Assembly (NCBI GenBank): GCA_002238805.1
Contig: MPNB01000038.1
Coordinates: 1 to 32,616, forward strand
Length of the DNA: 32,616 nt
Direction of reading: 5' to 3'
Source: Rhodothermaceae bacterium bin80
GTDB taxonomy: Bacteria > Bacteroidota > Rhodothermia > Rhodothermales > Bin80
Shown here: positions 25,853-32,616 of the stretch, piece after piece
Numbering within the stretch: position 1 is the first letter of the stretch
Layout of the letters: every line of letters starts with the position of its first letter
Notes under the pieces: generated by a model
What the model was told of the DNA's origin: nothing
Databases searched by the model: none
Seen by the model: only the letters and a program-made list of their open reading frames with translations
Program-made: the position numbers and the translations under genes

Positions 25853-27118
25853 CTACTCCAGTTCGCGGAGCGCACGCTGCACGCTGCGCTCGGAACCTGC
25901 GGGTGACGAAACGTCGAACGGTAGGAGGACGAGTTTCAGGCCGTCGAAGAACTGAAAGTTGCACGGACGGATGAAGGTGCTGTTTCTAGGATAGACTAGA
26001 GCCACGGTTTGACATTTGTACCGTTTCCCGTAGGCGTAGATCTGGTACAGGTCGCTGCCGTGGACATCGCTGATCGTTTTGTTTTCGTTTTCGCCGAGGT
26101 GGATCCACTTGGCGTCGAGGATGAACCGGACATTGCTGGATGGTTTGCAAAGCGAAATGTCTGGCTTCATTGCGTTGTGTCCAGAACTTGGCTGGAGCAT
26201 CCGCTCCCTAGGTCCTTGGGCGACCACCTGAAATTCGGTTTGATAGCGACGGAAACCATGGGTTACGAAGTCCTCGTAGACCTGCTCCATCGGGAAGAGT
26301 AGGGACTGATTGATGTGCCTGCCGGAATAGGTTGTGAGCCCCTGGTTGAAGAGGAAGAGTTCGACCCACTGCATGACCTCCTCGTAGTGCCGCATGCAGC
26401 GATCAATACTGTGGCTTCGCCAGTCTGCCCGTATGTTTTGCGATGTTGGTATCGCGCTGAACGCTGGCTCGAGGTCTGCGAGTAACCGTCGGTTGCGCTC
26501 TTCGCGTACAATGGGCTTGAGCCTGTCAAGGGTGGTGCGGATGAGTCGGTTGGCGGGGCGGTTGGGATTCAATTCGTCGTGTTCTACATAGAAACGAGAA
26601 CGGTCGATCAGGTTCTCGCGTAGGTGATCTCGGAAGACTATGCGACCGCGCAGGAAGGACAGATTTTCCTGGATCGTCCTATACTGTCGGCCGAGGCCGC
26701 CTCGAACCAAAAGGCCGACATTCTCTAGGAAGAGGTGGACGAAAACCTCAAGTAAAGGGAAGCGGCGTAGCGCTCGGATGGCACTGGGAGGAAGGCTCTT
26801 AGTCCTCTTCAGGCCGCCGTAGGTACGCAGCATCATCAAAAATGCCTCACGAGTCCGCTCGTGGCTCGTGCACGAAGACTCGCCAAGGTCAATCTTGGGC
26901 AGGATCTCGACGACCGTACCACGTTTTGTAGTGATCACGCCGACGTAGTTGCTCGCATGGAGGCGGCCATTCCAGCCAAAGTGAAAGACTGGGGGGTACG
27001 GATGTTTTTTAGTGAAGGCTATTAGATCATTCAGATCGTGCTTGTCGAGTACTGGGAGCTCCTCGTGTTCCCGAATGGTGTAGACACCAGGCATAGGTTC
27101 AAAACTGACCGTCAGCAA
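25853..27118 (-). CDS. mcrC: McrC-like nuclease subunit of a modification-dependent restriction system
   Basis: McrC partners the AAA GTPase McrB, stimulates its NTP hydrolysis and supplies the nuclease. The 421-residue protein has the N-terminal McrC region (VEILPKID at 70-77). A C-terminal PD-(D/E)xK nuclease core follows, with D320 in MKPDISL and D335/K337 in FILDAKW, so it should be catalytically competent. The gene lies 29 bases downstream of mcrB on the same strand, forming a two-gene operon. The predicted role is cleavage of foreign DNA carrying modified bases. Confidence 0.9.
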   Translation of the reverse strand: MLTVSFEPMPGVYTIREHEELPVLDKHDLNDLIAFTKKHPYPPVFHFGWNGRLHASNYVGVITTKRGTVVEILPKIDLGESSCTSHERTREAFLMMLRTYGGLKRTKSLPPSAIRALRRFPLLEVFVHLFLENVGLLVRGGLGRQYRTIQENLSFLRGRIVFRDHLRENLIDRSRFYVEHDELNPNRPANRLIRTTLDRLKPIVREERNRRLLADLEPAFSAIPTSQNIRADWRSHSIDRCMRHYEEVMQWVELFLFNQGLTTYSGRHINQSLLFPMEQVYEDFVTHGFRRYQTEFQVVAQGPRERMLQPSSGHNAMKPDISLCKPSSNVRFILDAKWIHLGENENKTISDVHGSDLYQIYAYGKRYKCQTVALVYPRNSTFIRPCNFQFFDGLKLVLLPFDVSSPAGSERSVQRALRELE

Positions 27119-27147
27119 GATCGGAATTCTTGTCCATCGGCTGGTTG

Positions 27148-29748
27148 TTACGCGACTGCGTCGTTCTTCTCATATATGAGCCGATACTGCCCCGGATCTA
27201 ACCATTCCTCCGCCGTCCCAGGGAGTCTCTCGAAGGTGTCAGTGTCTGGATCCAGCAGACCTTCAGCCACCAGGCCGCCTAGATGCTCACCATCTTCCTT
27301 CACGACCACGAAGGTTGCTCCCCCCAGCACTTCCCGAACTTTCGCCCAGTCGTCATAGAAGTATTCCAGCAAGAGGGGGAGGATAGCCGTTTTGAACTTG
27401 TTGGCCAGCGATTTGACGTTGTCCACGTTGAAGAGGTAGGTGTGACCGATTTGGCGTTCGCGATCCAAGAGTAGCGAGATGCGTGCGTTGATCGCCTTTA
27501 GCATCCTGCGGAGATTGATACCGTCAACGTTATCCGAGATGAGTGGATGATCAGGGTTGGGCATCATCTCCACATGGTCGAACCTACGCCGTAGTGCGAT
27601 GTCGAGAGGAAGAATGGAGCGATCGGCTGTATTCATGGTGCCAATGATATAGAGATTGCCCGGAACTCCGAAGCGGTCGCCGGAATATGGCAACGTGACC
27701 TCGGTCTCGTTGTCCTGACCGAGGCGGCGGGACGGTTCGATCAGCGTGATGAGCTCGCCGAGGATCTTGGGAATGTTGCCTCGGTTGATCTCATCAATGA
27801 TCAGGATGTAGGGGCGGTCAGGATTGTCCAGTGCAGCCTTCACAATTTCCCTGAATACTCCGGGCCGGAGTTCGTAGTCAAGGTCACCATCCCCGGCGAG
27901 CCGGGGGCGGATGCCTTCCACGAAGTCTTCGTAGGAATAGTTCTGGTGGAATGTTACCATGGTGATCTGGCCTGTCTCTTCTTTCGATTCGAAGCGGAGA
28001 TCACGGAATTCGTTACGATGCTCCTCAGTTACATCATCTACCTTGATTCCCTTAACGATGGCCATGGCACGGGCGGTCGTGCTATAGGTCTTCCCGGTGC
28101 CGGGTGGACCGTAGAGGATCTGGTTGAGCTTGTAGTCGCCAGGAGGTAGCGGTGGGTCTGGTAGGTCTACGATCTTCTCGAAAGCGAACATGAGCCACTG
28201 CTTGTAGGGACTGAAATCAGTGAACGTCTTGGTAGTAATGGTACGTGTCTCGGGCAAGGGCCAACGGCCGATCTTTTCCCACTTGACATCACGTACGTGT
28301 CGAAATTCAGGGCGGTTCTCGTCGAACGTGTACTCGGATTTGATGACCCCGTATCCCAGCAGCAACTTGCCTCCCCGCATGGCCATGACATGGTCTCCGG
28401 GTTGCATCTCGTGGGCAAATTGATAACAGGCAAGAGAAGTTATGGTTGGTTTCGACATGTCGGTGATTTCCCGGAGTCGTTCGTAGATGTCCGCTCTATT
28501 ATCGAACTCTCGAAGATTGCCGAGTTCGTCCCACCCGATCGCAACGATCTCCTTCTCTTGGAACTCATCCCAGTGTTCCGCACTGGCCCTGAGCATCCAC
28601 ACCCGTGCTGTTCCGAACCTCTCCTGATACCATTGCTCGGCATCTATGCGAGGTGGTAGCAACAAATCTGAGATTGCCGAATAGGCGGGTATGTTAGCAA
28701 AGGCCTCGTAGTAGTCTATGCCAACTCTCGAAAAACGGGCCACCGGCATGTTGATGATCAGAGGGGCCTGTTTCTTGTTCACCCACAGCACATGTATCCG
28801 GTCGTTCGCGTGTAATGATTCGTGGTAAGTGTTACGGTATACGATACCGATCCCGTACCCTTCTTTTCTTCCTGAGTGGACAAAGATGACATCTCCGGGT
28901 GCAGGTTTGTCAAGCGGGAAATCTCGCTTGAGTCTTGGGAGTAGGTCTCCTTCCGCAGTCCATGTCTCGTCTCCCGGTTTTCCGTAGTAGACCCAGTTGT
29001 TATCACGAAAGTCGGCCCACCTATCCTTAAGTGTGTTGATCTGATACCGGTGATTGTCTTCGCGGGGCAGCCGTCCGCTCGACCACAGATAACTGATAAT
29101 ATTGATCTCGTAGCATTGACAGCCGGAGAACGCGGTCTGGATTCTGTCCATCTCTTCGAGATACTCAGCCCAGGATATCCTGCTGGGGCTTTTCTTGAAC
29201 TTACCAATGCCCAGCGACAGAACGCTCGCGTTATCAAAGGGCAAAAATGCTCTCGGATTGATCAGAAAAAGGACTTGTGTAAGCTTCGGGACGCCGACTC
29301 CGCTGATATTCAACATCTTGGCGAAGGTATCAGTAACGTCGACATCGTGCGCTGTACCGTTGAGTGCGCATGCCTGATCAAACATCCTCCAGAGAAGCTG
29401 TGGATCAGCTCCGGTGTTGTTGAATTGAACTTGGAATCCAGGTGGAACTGGAAAGATGAAGCAGTCGTCGACGCTGTAGTTGAGCTCATTTTCGATCCCG
29501 AACACCTCCGAGACGCTCGCGTAGATCGTTCTTCTTTTGTCTGCTTTACCGCCCGCAATCGACGCAAGATGATAAAAGAACGTAAGCGGATCGGCTTTAT
29601 CCTCCCCTTGTTCGAGCACGGCACACTTCCTTCCGGCCCAATCCACCTTTTTCGCTCTTTCCACGAGGCCCTCTCGCCGACCCTCTCCCACCTTTTTGGC
29701 TAACTCTTCAAACCATGGTACCCATTGGAATAACTCCTTCATCCGCAC
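27148..29748 (-). CDS. mcrB: McrB-like AAA GTPase with large N-terminal DNA-reader region
   Basis: The 866-residue protein ends in an McrB-type AAA module: Walker A GPPGTGKT (547-554), Walker B ILIIDE (648-653) continuing into INRGNIPKI, and the McrB signature MNTADRS (705-711). The N-terminal 540 residues are much longer than in classic McrB. They contain a helix-hairpin-helix-like stretch (LNISGVGVPKLTQVL, 146-160). A beta-rich segment follows (PAPGDVIFVHSG to HVLWVNKK, about 282-326). An EVE/PUA-like domain comes next (VWMLRASAEHW to VRDVKW, about 383-490) with the typical AIGW and MQPGDHVMAM strands. Such domains read modified bases in related systems. Start GTG 29748 (GGAGGAG upstream) or ATG 29742. 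Confidence 0.88.
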   Translation of the reverse strand: MRMKELFQWVPWFEELAKKVGEGRREGLVERAKKVDWAGRKCAVLEQGEDKADPLTFFYHLASIAGGKADKRRTIYASVSEVFGIENELNYSVDDCFIFPVPPGFQVQFNNTGADPQLLWRMFDQACALNGTAHDVDVTDTFAKMLNISGVGVPKLTQVLFLINPRAFLPFDNASVLSLGIGKFKKSPSRISWAEYLEEMDRIQTAFSGCQCYEINIISYLWSSGRLPREDNHRYQINTLKDRWADFRDNNWVYYGKPGDETWTAEGDLLPRLKRDFPLDKPAPGDVIFVHSGRKEGYGIGIVYRNTYHESLHANDRIHVLWVNKKQAPLIINMPVARFSRVGIDYYEAFANIPAYSAISDLLLPPRIDAEQWYQERFGTARVWMLRASAEHWDEFQEKEIVAIGWDELGNLREFDNRADIYERLREITDMSKPTITSLACYQFAHEMQPGDHVMAMRGGKLLLGYGVIKSEYTFDENRPEFRHVRDVKWEKIGRWPLPETRTITTKTFTDFSPYKQWLMFAFEKIVDLPDPPLPPGDYKLNQILYGPPGTGKTYSTTARAMAIVKGIKVDDVTEEHRNEFRDLRFESKEETGQITMVTFHQNYSYEDFVEGIRPRLAGDGDLDYELRPGVFREIVKAALDNPDRPYILIIDEINRGNIPKILGELITLIEPSRRLGQDNETEVTLPYSGDRFGVPGNLYIIGTMNTADRSILPLDIALRRRFDHVEMMPNPDHPLISDNVDGINLRRMLKAINARISLLLDRERQIGHTYLFNVDNVKSLANKFKTAILPLLLEYFYDDWAKVREVLGGATFVVVKEDGEHLGGLVAEGLLDPDTDTFERLPGTAEEWLDPGQYRLIYEKNDAVA

Positions 29749-30233
29749 ACTCGGCTTAGCTCCTCCGCGCCCCCGCGGGAGATACTCATGTTATTCATTG
29801 ACCTCATCTGGGGAAATTATTGAATGAGAAGTGATCTGGTGCTAAGTATGACTACTTGCCGCAAAAATGTCTTACCGGTATATAATACGTCATTTCCGGT
29901 ACTGACAATGAGTTTTGTATAACCCTACACCAGTTTGTTGCTTTTGCCACAGAAAAACTATTTCCAATGAACAGATCAGGTACTCCGAGACAGAGGTAAA
30001 TGATATTCGCAAACCGCTGTCGCGGAAATTCGCGACAGCGGACTCTGATGCTTTTGATTCGACTGTTGACGTTTTTCACAGGGAGATTACTCATCGAGAG
30101 TACGCGGTGTGGGTATTGATTACTTCTAGGCTGTACTCAGATGAAAAACTCTCAGTCTTTCCTCAGAAACCTTGTCTGATTTGGTTAGCAAGACGGCGGG
30201 ATCGGATATGATGCTGGCGGCCGCCTAGTTGAT
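29749..30233. other. Intergenic region upstream of mcrBC, with a perfect palindrome
   Basis: No supported gene. Short overlapping frames on both strands (29852-30094 and 29915-30211) match nothing I know and run through the palindrome. The promoter of mcrBC must lie at the left part, but no clear hexamers were identified. Confidence 0.35.
30014..30041. repeat. Perfect inverted repeat, 11-bp arms
   Basis: Arms ccgctgtcgcg (30014-30024) and cgcgacagcgg (30031-30041) are fully complementary around the 6-base centre gaaatt. No T-tract follows on either strand, so it is not a standard terminator. It lies between mcrBC and the convergent glycosylase gene. It could be a protein-binding or recombination site. 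Confidence 0.8.
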
Positions 30234-30848
30234 TCAGAGGTCATTTGCTCGCCAGAGATACCAACTAGCAATGCTACGGAATGGCTTCCAGCGATCCCCG
30301 CTGGCACGTAGTTCAGATGGTTTTGGAAGTTCATCCAGATCATAGGCAATCTTGTAGCCCCGCCGGATGCCGAGGTCTGTGACAGGCCACACATCTGGAC
30401 GTCCTAGGTTGAAGATGAGGAGCATCTGGGCAGTCCAAATACCAATACCGCGGTGTATGGTTAGTGCTTGGATTATTTCCTCATCAGTCAGCGTTTCCAT
30501 GGCTGCTCGATCCGGGAGCGTACCCTCAGCTGCATGTACGGCCAAGTTTCGTATGGTTTTTTCCTTGGCTTGGGAGAGGCCTACGGCCCTTAATTTCTCC
30601 GGTGTTGTTTGAAGCACTGCATCAGGTTCGGGGGCGCCGTCAAACAAGCTAAATAGGCGGCCCTGAATTGCTCGACCGGCATGTGTTGAAATTTGCTGAA
30701 AGATGACAGAGCGCACTAATGCCTGAAATGGACTCCAGTCATCGGTTAGCACCAATTCAAAGGGGCCCACCCGAGCAATCAGGTTGGCCATGTGTGTGTC
30801 GGAGGCCCGGAGGGCGCCCACAGCTTCATCAATGTTAAGGGGGGACAT
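30234..30848 (-). CDS. DNA-3-methyladenine glycosylase II family (HhH-GPD)
   Basis: AlkA-type enzymes excise alkylated bases from DNA to start base-excision repair. The 204-residue protein contains the helix-hairpin-helix IHRGIGIWTA (131-140) and the GPD loop with the catalytic Asp D158 in VWPVTDLG. The motif FQALVRSVIFQQIS (41-54) is typical of the family. No Fe-S cysteine cluster is present, so it is not MutY or Nth. Length matches short AlkA homologues that lack the N-terminal domain of E. coli AlkA. It is divergent from the exported-protein gene at 30968, about 120 bp away. Confidence 0.9.
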   Translation of the reverse strand: MSPLNIDEAVGALRASDTHMANLIARVGPFELVLTDDWSPFQALVRSVIFQQISTHAGRAIQGRLFSLFDGAPEPDAVLQTTPEKLRAVGLSQAKEKTIRNLAVHAAEGTLPDRAAMETLTDEEIIQALTIHRGIGIWTAQMLLIFNLGRPDVWPVTDLGIRRGYKIAYDLDELPKPSELRASGDRWKPFRSIASWYLWRANDL

Positions 30849-30967
30849 TTCGAAGATTACATTAATCGGGTCTTTGTGACAAATTTAAGTATCAAATGTA
30901 ACCTATGTAAGCGCTTTTCGTACTGACATGCAGGTCCACGCAAACAAAACCAAAAACTCTAGATACG

Positions 30968-31402
30968 ATGAAAAAACTTCTCTCTCTTTACCTCTTGGTG
31001 TTATTCGCAGTACCCGTCCTTGCACAGGACAGCACACCAATGCTTGCAGACGAAACCGTTCGGTGGAATCTGGTGATCGCTCAACTTGAGACCTCGTTAG
31101 ACTCTGAATATCAGTCGGTTCGTGAGCAAACGCTTAAGAACGCAATTGTGTTGACTACACTCTATCGAGACAAGGTTGATCTGGCTCACCAGAGATCATT
31201 CCTACGCAAGGTCTACGAAGAATCAAAATCCTCAAAAAACCGCAAACTATCTTTGGCTTTGCTTCAAGCTATTGGAGGTCACCGCGTCCAGGATTTCCTC
31301 GCTCGTAATGCAACTCAGGCAGAGTCTGACGAGGGACGTTTGACTGTAGCATCGGTGTTGAATGACTACTACAGCAATCATATGAACCCGGTCACGGGGT
31401 AA
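30968..31402 (+). CDS. Small exported protein of unknown function
   Basis: The 144-residue product has a clear signal peptide (MKKLL, hydrophobic core, cleavage after VLAQ at about 20). The mature part is all-helical by appearance, with HEAT-like amphipathic stretches (LDSEYQSVREQTLKNAIVLTTLY and KLSLALLQAIGG). I recognise no named family. It is monocistronic: divergent from the glycosylase gene and followed 45 bases on by a strong terminator. Location is inferred to be periplasmic. Confidence 0.75.
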   Translation: MKKLLSLYLLVLFAVPVLAQDSTPMLADETVRWNLVIAQLETSLDSEYQSVREQTLKNAIVLTTLYRDKVDLAHQRSFLRKVYEESKSSKNRKLSLALLQAIGGHRVQDFLARNATQAESDEGRLTVASVLNDYYSNHMNPVTG

Positions 31403-31447
31403 CCAGCAGACTTTGCTCCAGCCTCACCGGTTGGATTTGCAAGATTG

Positions 31448-31485
31448 AGCGCGCACGGTGTTTATCATCGTGCGCGCTTTCTGTT
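31448..31485 (+). terminator. Rho-independent terminator after the exported-protein gene
   Basis: A 10-bp GC-rich stem (agcgcgcacg 31448-31457 with cgtgcgcgct 31469-31478) and an 11-base loop, followed by TTCTGTTT. It sits 45 bases after the stop at 31402 on the same strand. Confidence 0.8.
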
Positions 31486-31514
31486 TGGTTGCTGCCGAAA
31501 CGAGAGCACCGCCT

Positions 31515-31745
31515 TTACTCTGATGAAGGCAGATTTAGGCGGATCAATAGGAGTCTGGTATGGGAAGACTGTATGCCGGACAGCAGTGTTTCAAAAGTAG
31601 TTGACAGTGGGGGCGTATAGACACTTTTGAAATACTCCCCCGGTAGGAGCCTGGTGATATTGGCGAGGGTAGTTTTGAGGACCTTTACATTGTTCTTAGG
31701 TGGAGGTTCGAATGAATTACGGTTGGGAATCCGGGCAACGTACAT
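31515..31745 (-). pseudogene. N-terminal remnant of an IS1634/IS4-like transposase
   Basis: The 76-codon frame begins MYVARIPNRNS, which matches the typical opening of IS1634-type (IS4 superfamily) transposases. It then loses similarity except for a stretch ending KTTLANITRLLP, corresponding to the conserved KxRTLANLSxLP. Full-length relatives are around 450-600 residues, so only a decayed N-terminus is left. No catalytic DDE part or terminal repeats are recognisable nearby. Confidence 0.55.
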
Positions 31746-31871
31746 GGGCAGTCATTTTGAGGAGACTGACCGATCAAAAACACGCCTAATGGGAATTATC
31801 CATTAAGGTGGAACCTTTTCTACGTCATGTGCCTAGGTGATTGGCTCACGACGCCATACATCCGATTATGA

Positions 31872-32042
31872 TTATGTTAGCTGACTGATTGAAAGTATAA
31901 TTGTCATTGCAGCACCAATAATGGAAATGACAATAATCAAAGTTTTGTACTGGTTGTTTTGAGCATCCAATTTAGACTCAATTATCCTGTTTTGCGCATC
32001 CATCTTAGATTCCAGTCTAGCAATAATATTCGTCGATGCCAT
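31872..32042 (-). CDS. 56-residue membrane protein with coiled coil (DUF1640-like)
   Basis: A complete small gene (ATG 32042 to TAA 31872) preceded by GGAGAA. Residues 8-33 form a charged coiled coil with a repeated unit (ESKMDAQN, then ESKLDAQN). Residues 34-53 form a single hydrophobic transmembrane helix (LIIVISIIGAAMTIILSI). This coiled-coil plus C-terminal anchor resembles small DUF1640/Bdr-like proteins of unknown role. It lies just outside the end of the ISL3-like element and opposite to it in direction. Confidence 0.55.
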   Translation of the reverse strand: MASTNIIARLESKMDAQNRIIESKLDAQNNQYKTLIIVISIIGAAMTIILSISQLT

Positions 32043-32060
32043 TTCTCCAATTATTTCATT

Positions 32061-32245
32061 GGTTCTATCCCCATTTGTGTGGAATGATTAATTTTGGGTG
32101 AACCAAAGTTAATCATTTTCATGTCAGATACCATTACCGACTTAATGATGCGGTACACCTTGAGGCTCAGTTCTGACTGGCAGGTTGATCGGGTGGTCAT
32201 GGATACGGAGCATCAACGTGTAGATGTCTATCTATCGCATTCGGG
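32061..32245 (+). mobile_element. Left end of an ISL3-like element, interrupted by an IS21-family element
   Basis: The ISL3-like transposase start (32121) is preceded by a candidate terminal repeat beginning ggttctatccccattt at 32061. The element is cut at 32245 by the TGTCTAAC terminus of an IS21-like element. A 9-bp inverted repeat (aatgattaa 32083-32091 with ttaatcatt 32109-32117) lies between the putative end and the gene. The exact left boundary is inferred. Confidence 0.45.
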
Positions 32246-32252
32246 TGTCTAA
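32121..32252 (+). pseudogene. N-terminal fragment of an ISL3-family transposase
   Basis: The frame from ATG 32121 reads 43 codons. The segment WQVDRVVMDTEHQRVDVYLSH corresponds to the typical N-terminal beta region just before the zinc-finger cysteines of ISL3 transposases. It is cut after the SHSG residues where the IS21 terminus begins, and stops at TAA 32250-32252 inside that terminus. The rest of the gene would lie on the far side of the IS21 element, outside the window. Confidence 0.6.
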
Positions 32253-32616
32253 CGTCAATTAAAATTTACCTCGACGACAATTAAAAGTTTCCTTTAAAAG
32301 TTCCATTGGAGGAGGACGCGCAACGAAGCGGAGCAGCGAGCTGCGGAGCGAAGTTGCGCGCGATAAATCCCACGAATTTCGTCTGCGCCCCGACTGACAA
32401 ATTGTCAGTCCGAGATGGACACGAACCAAGTGAGATACGGGTGAATTTATGTTCGAGAGATTCATCAATCGTAGATTCAGGAGGACCCAGTTTCAAGCGG
32501 TTCCTGCTTTGCTTTCTGCCGCTGTTGCGCCGCTTCAAGTCGGTAGCTCGGCAGGTTGAGTTCAAGGATCACGCTGTGATGCACAAACCGGTCCACGGCC
32601 GCCGTCGTGACCGTGG
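32246..32616 (-). mobile_element. IS21-family element, one end and istB tail (continues beyond right edge)
   Basis: The terminus begins TGTCTAACGTCAATT at 32246. It shows the multiple subterminal repeats of IS21 elements: CAATTAAAATTTACC (32256-32270), CAATTAAAAGTTTCC (about 32278-32292) and a partial TTTAAAAGTTCC. Between the terminus and the istB stop there are two inverted repeats: cgcgcaac with gttgcgcg, and gactgacaa 32392-32400 with ttgtcagtc 32402-32410. The latter could end istB transcription. Confidence 0.75.
32477..32616 (-). CDS. istB: IstB-like ATPase, C-terminal part (runs off right edge)
   Basis: The last 46 codons of a minus-strand gene ending TGA at 32479-32477 are visible. 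They include TTAAVDRFVHHSVILELNLP and SYRLEAAQQR, which is the standard C-terminus of IS21-family transposition helper ATPases (IstB). The AAA core and IstA transposase lie outside the window. Confidence 0.8.
   Translation of the reverse strand, partial: TVTTAAVDRFVHHSVILELNLPSYRLEAAQQRQKAKQEPLETGSS

Noticed and set aside
26009-29703. Long plus-strand frames inside mcrBC, such as 29050-29703
   Set aside because: They are antisense shadows of the strongly supported mcrB and mcrC genes and encode no recognisable domain.
29852-30211. 80- and 98-residue overlapping frames on opposite strands
   Set aside because: Neither resembles a known protein, both pass through the palindrome at 30014-30041, and no ribosome-binding site is convincing.
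32385-32412. Palindrome gactgacaa/ttgtcagtc as a CRISPR or attachment repeat
   Set aside because: It occurs once, within the IS21 element just after istB, and is better explained as a terminator-like or IS-internal hairpin.
32259-32565. Two minus-strand frames of 69 and 94 residues
   Set aside because: They run through IS21 terminal repeats and overlap the recognised istB C-terminus in the wrong phase.

Overview
The window looks like a chromosomal segment of a moderate-GC member of the Bacteroidota/Rhodothermota (FCB) group. The supporting evidence is an S46-family (DPP7-type) peptidase pair and two large outer-membrane-type proteins that start with a carboxypeptidase-regulatory-like domain and continue into a DUF5686-like region. 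The phylum is inferred from gene families only; there is no rRNA, and no Bacteroidota-type -33/-7 promoter was recognised.

Layout. 1-468: 5' part of an IS256/Mutator-like transposase leaving the left edge. 767-2471 (-): NCS2-type nucleobase permease with an apparent C-terminal HATPase-like domain, broken by a one-base shift in a G5 run. 2901-4816 (-): two overlapping membrane PH-domain genes (YdbT/YdbS type). 4871-6126 (+): NAD(P)-binding epimerase-like protein and MsrB. 6146-6229 (-): tRNA-Leu(UAG). 6288-9602 (+): S46 pseudo-peptidase directly followed by an intact S46 lipoprotein peptidase. 9703-13243 (+): patatin-like lipase overlapping DUF5686 gene 1. 13.4-15.9 kb: squalene/phytoene synthase-like gene convergent with a GC-rich MpaB/DUF2236 oxygenase-like gene. 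16.5-22.6 kb (+): tripartite RND efflux operon (OM lipoprotein, adaptor, pump). 22623-25767 (+): tail fragment of a third DUF5686 gene, DUF5686 gene 2, and an RluA pseudouridine synthase. 25853-29748 (-): McrBC-type modification-dependent restriction pair with a large N-terminal reader region. 30234-31402: an AlkA-type DNA glycosylase and a small exported protein. 31.5-32.6 kb: insertion-sequence graveyard (IS1634-like remnant, ISL3-like transposase start cut by an IS21-family end, istB tail) with a 56-residue membrane protein.

How the parts relate. Several neighbours concern the cell envelope: PH proteins, S46 peptidases, patatin, DUF5686 proteins and the RND pump. The most informative structural signal is a ~120-bp direct repeat (13155-13274 and 22623-22742, about 86% identical). 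It contains the 3' end of a DUF5686 gene plus the first codons of a following paralogue. It shows that a tandem array of these genes once existed, and that the 9.35-kb block with the terpenoid, oxygenase and efflux genes now sits inside it. No CRISPR array, rRNA or prophage was seen.
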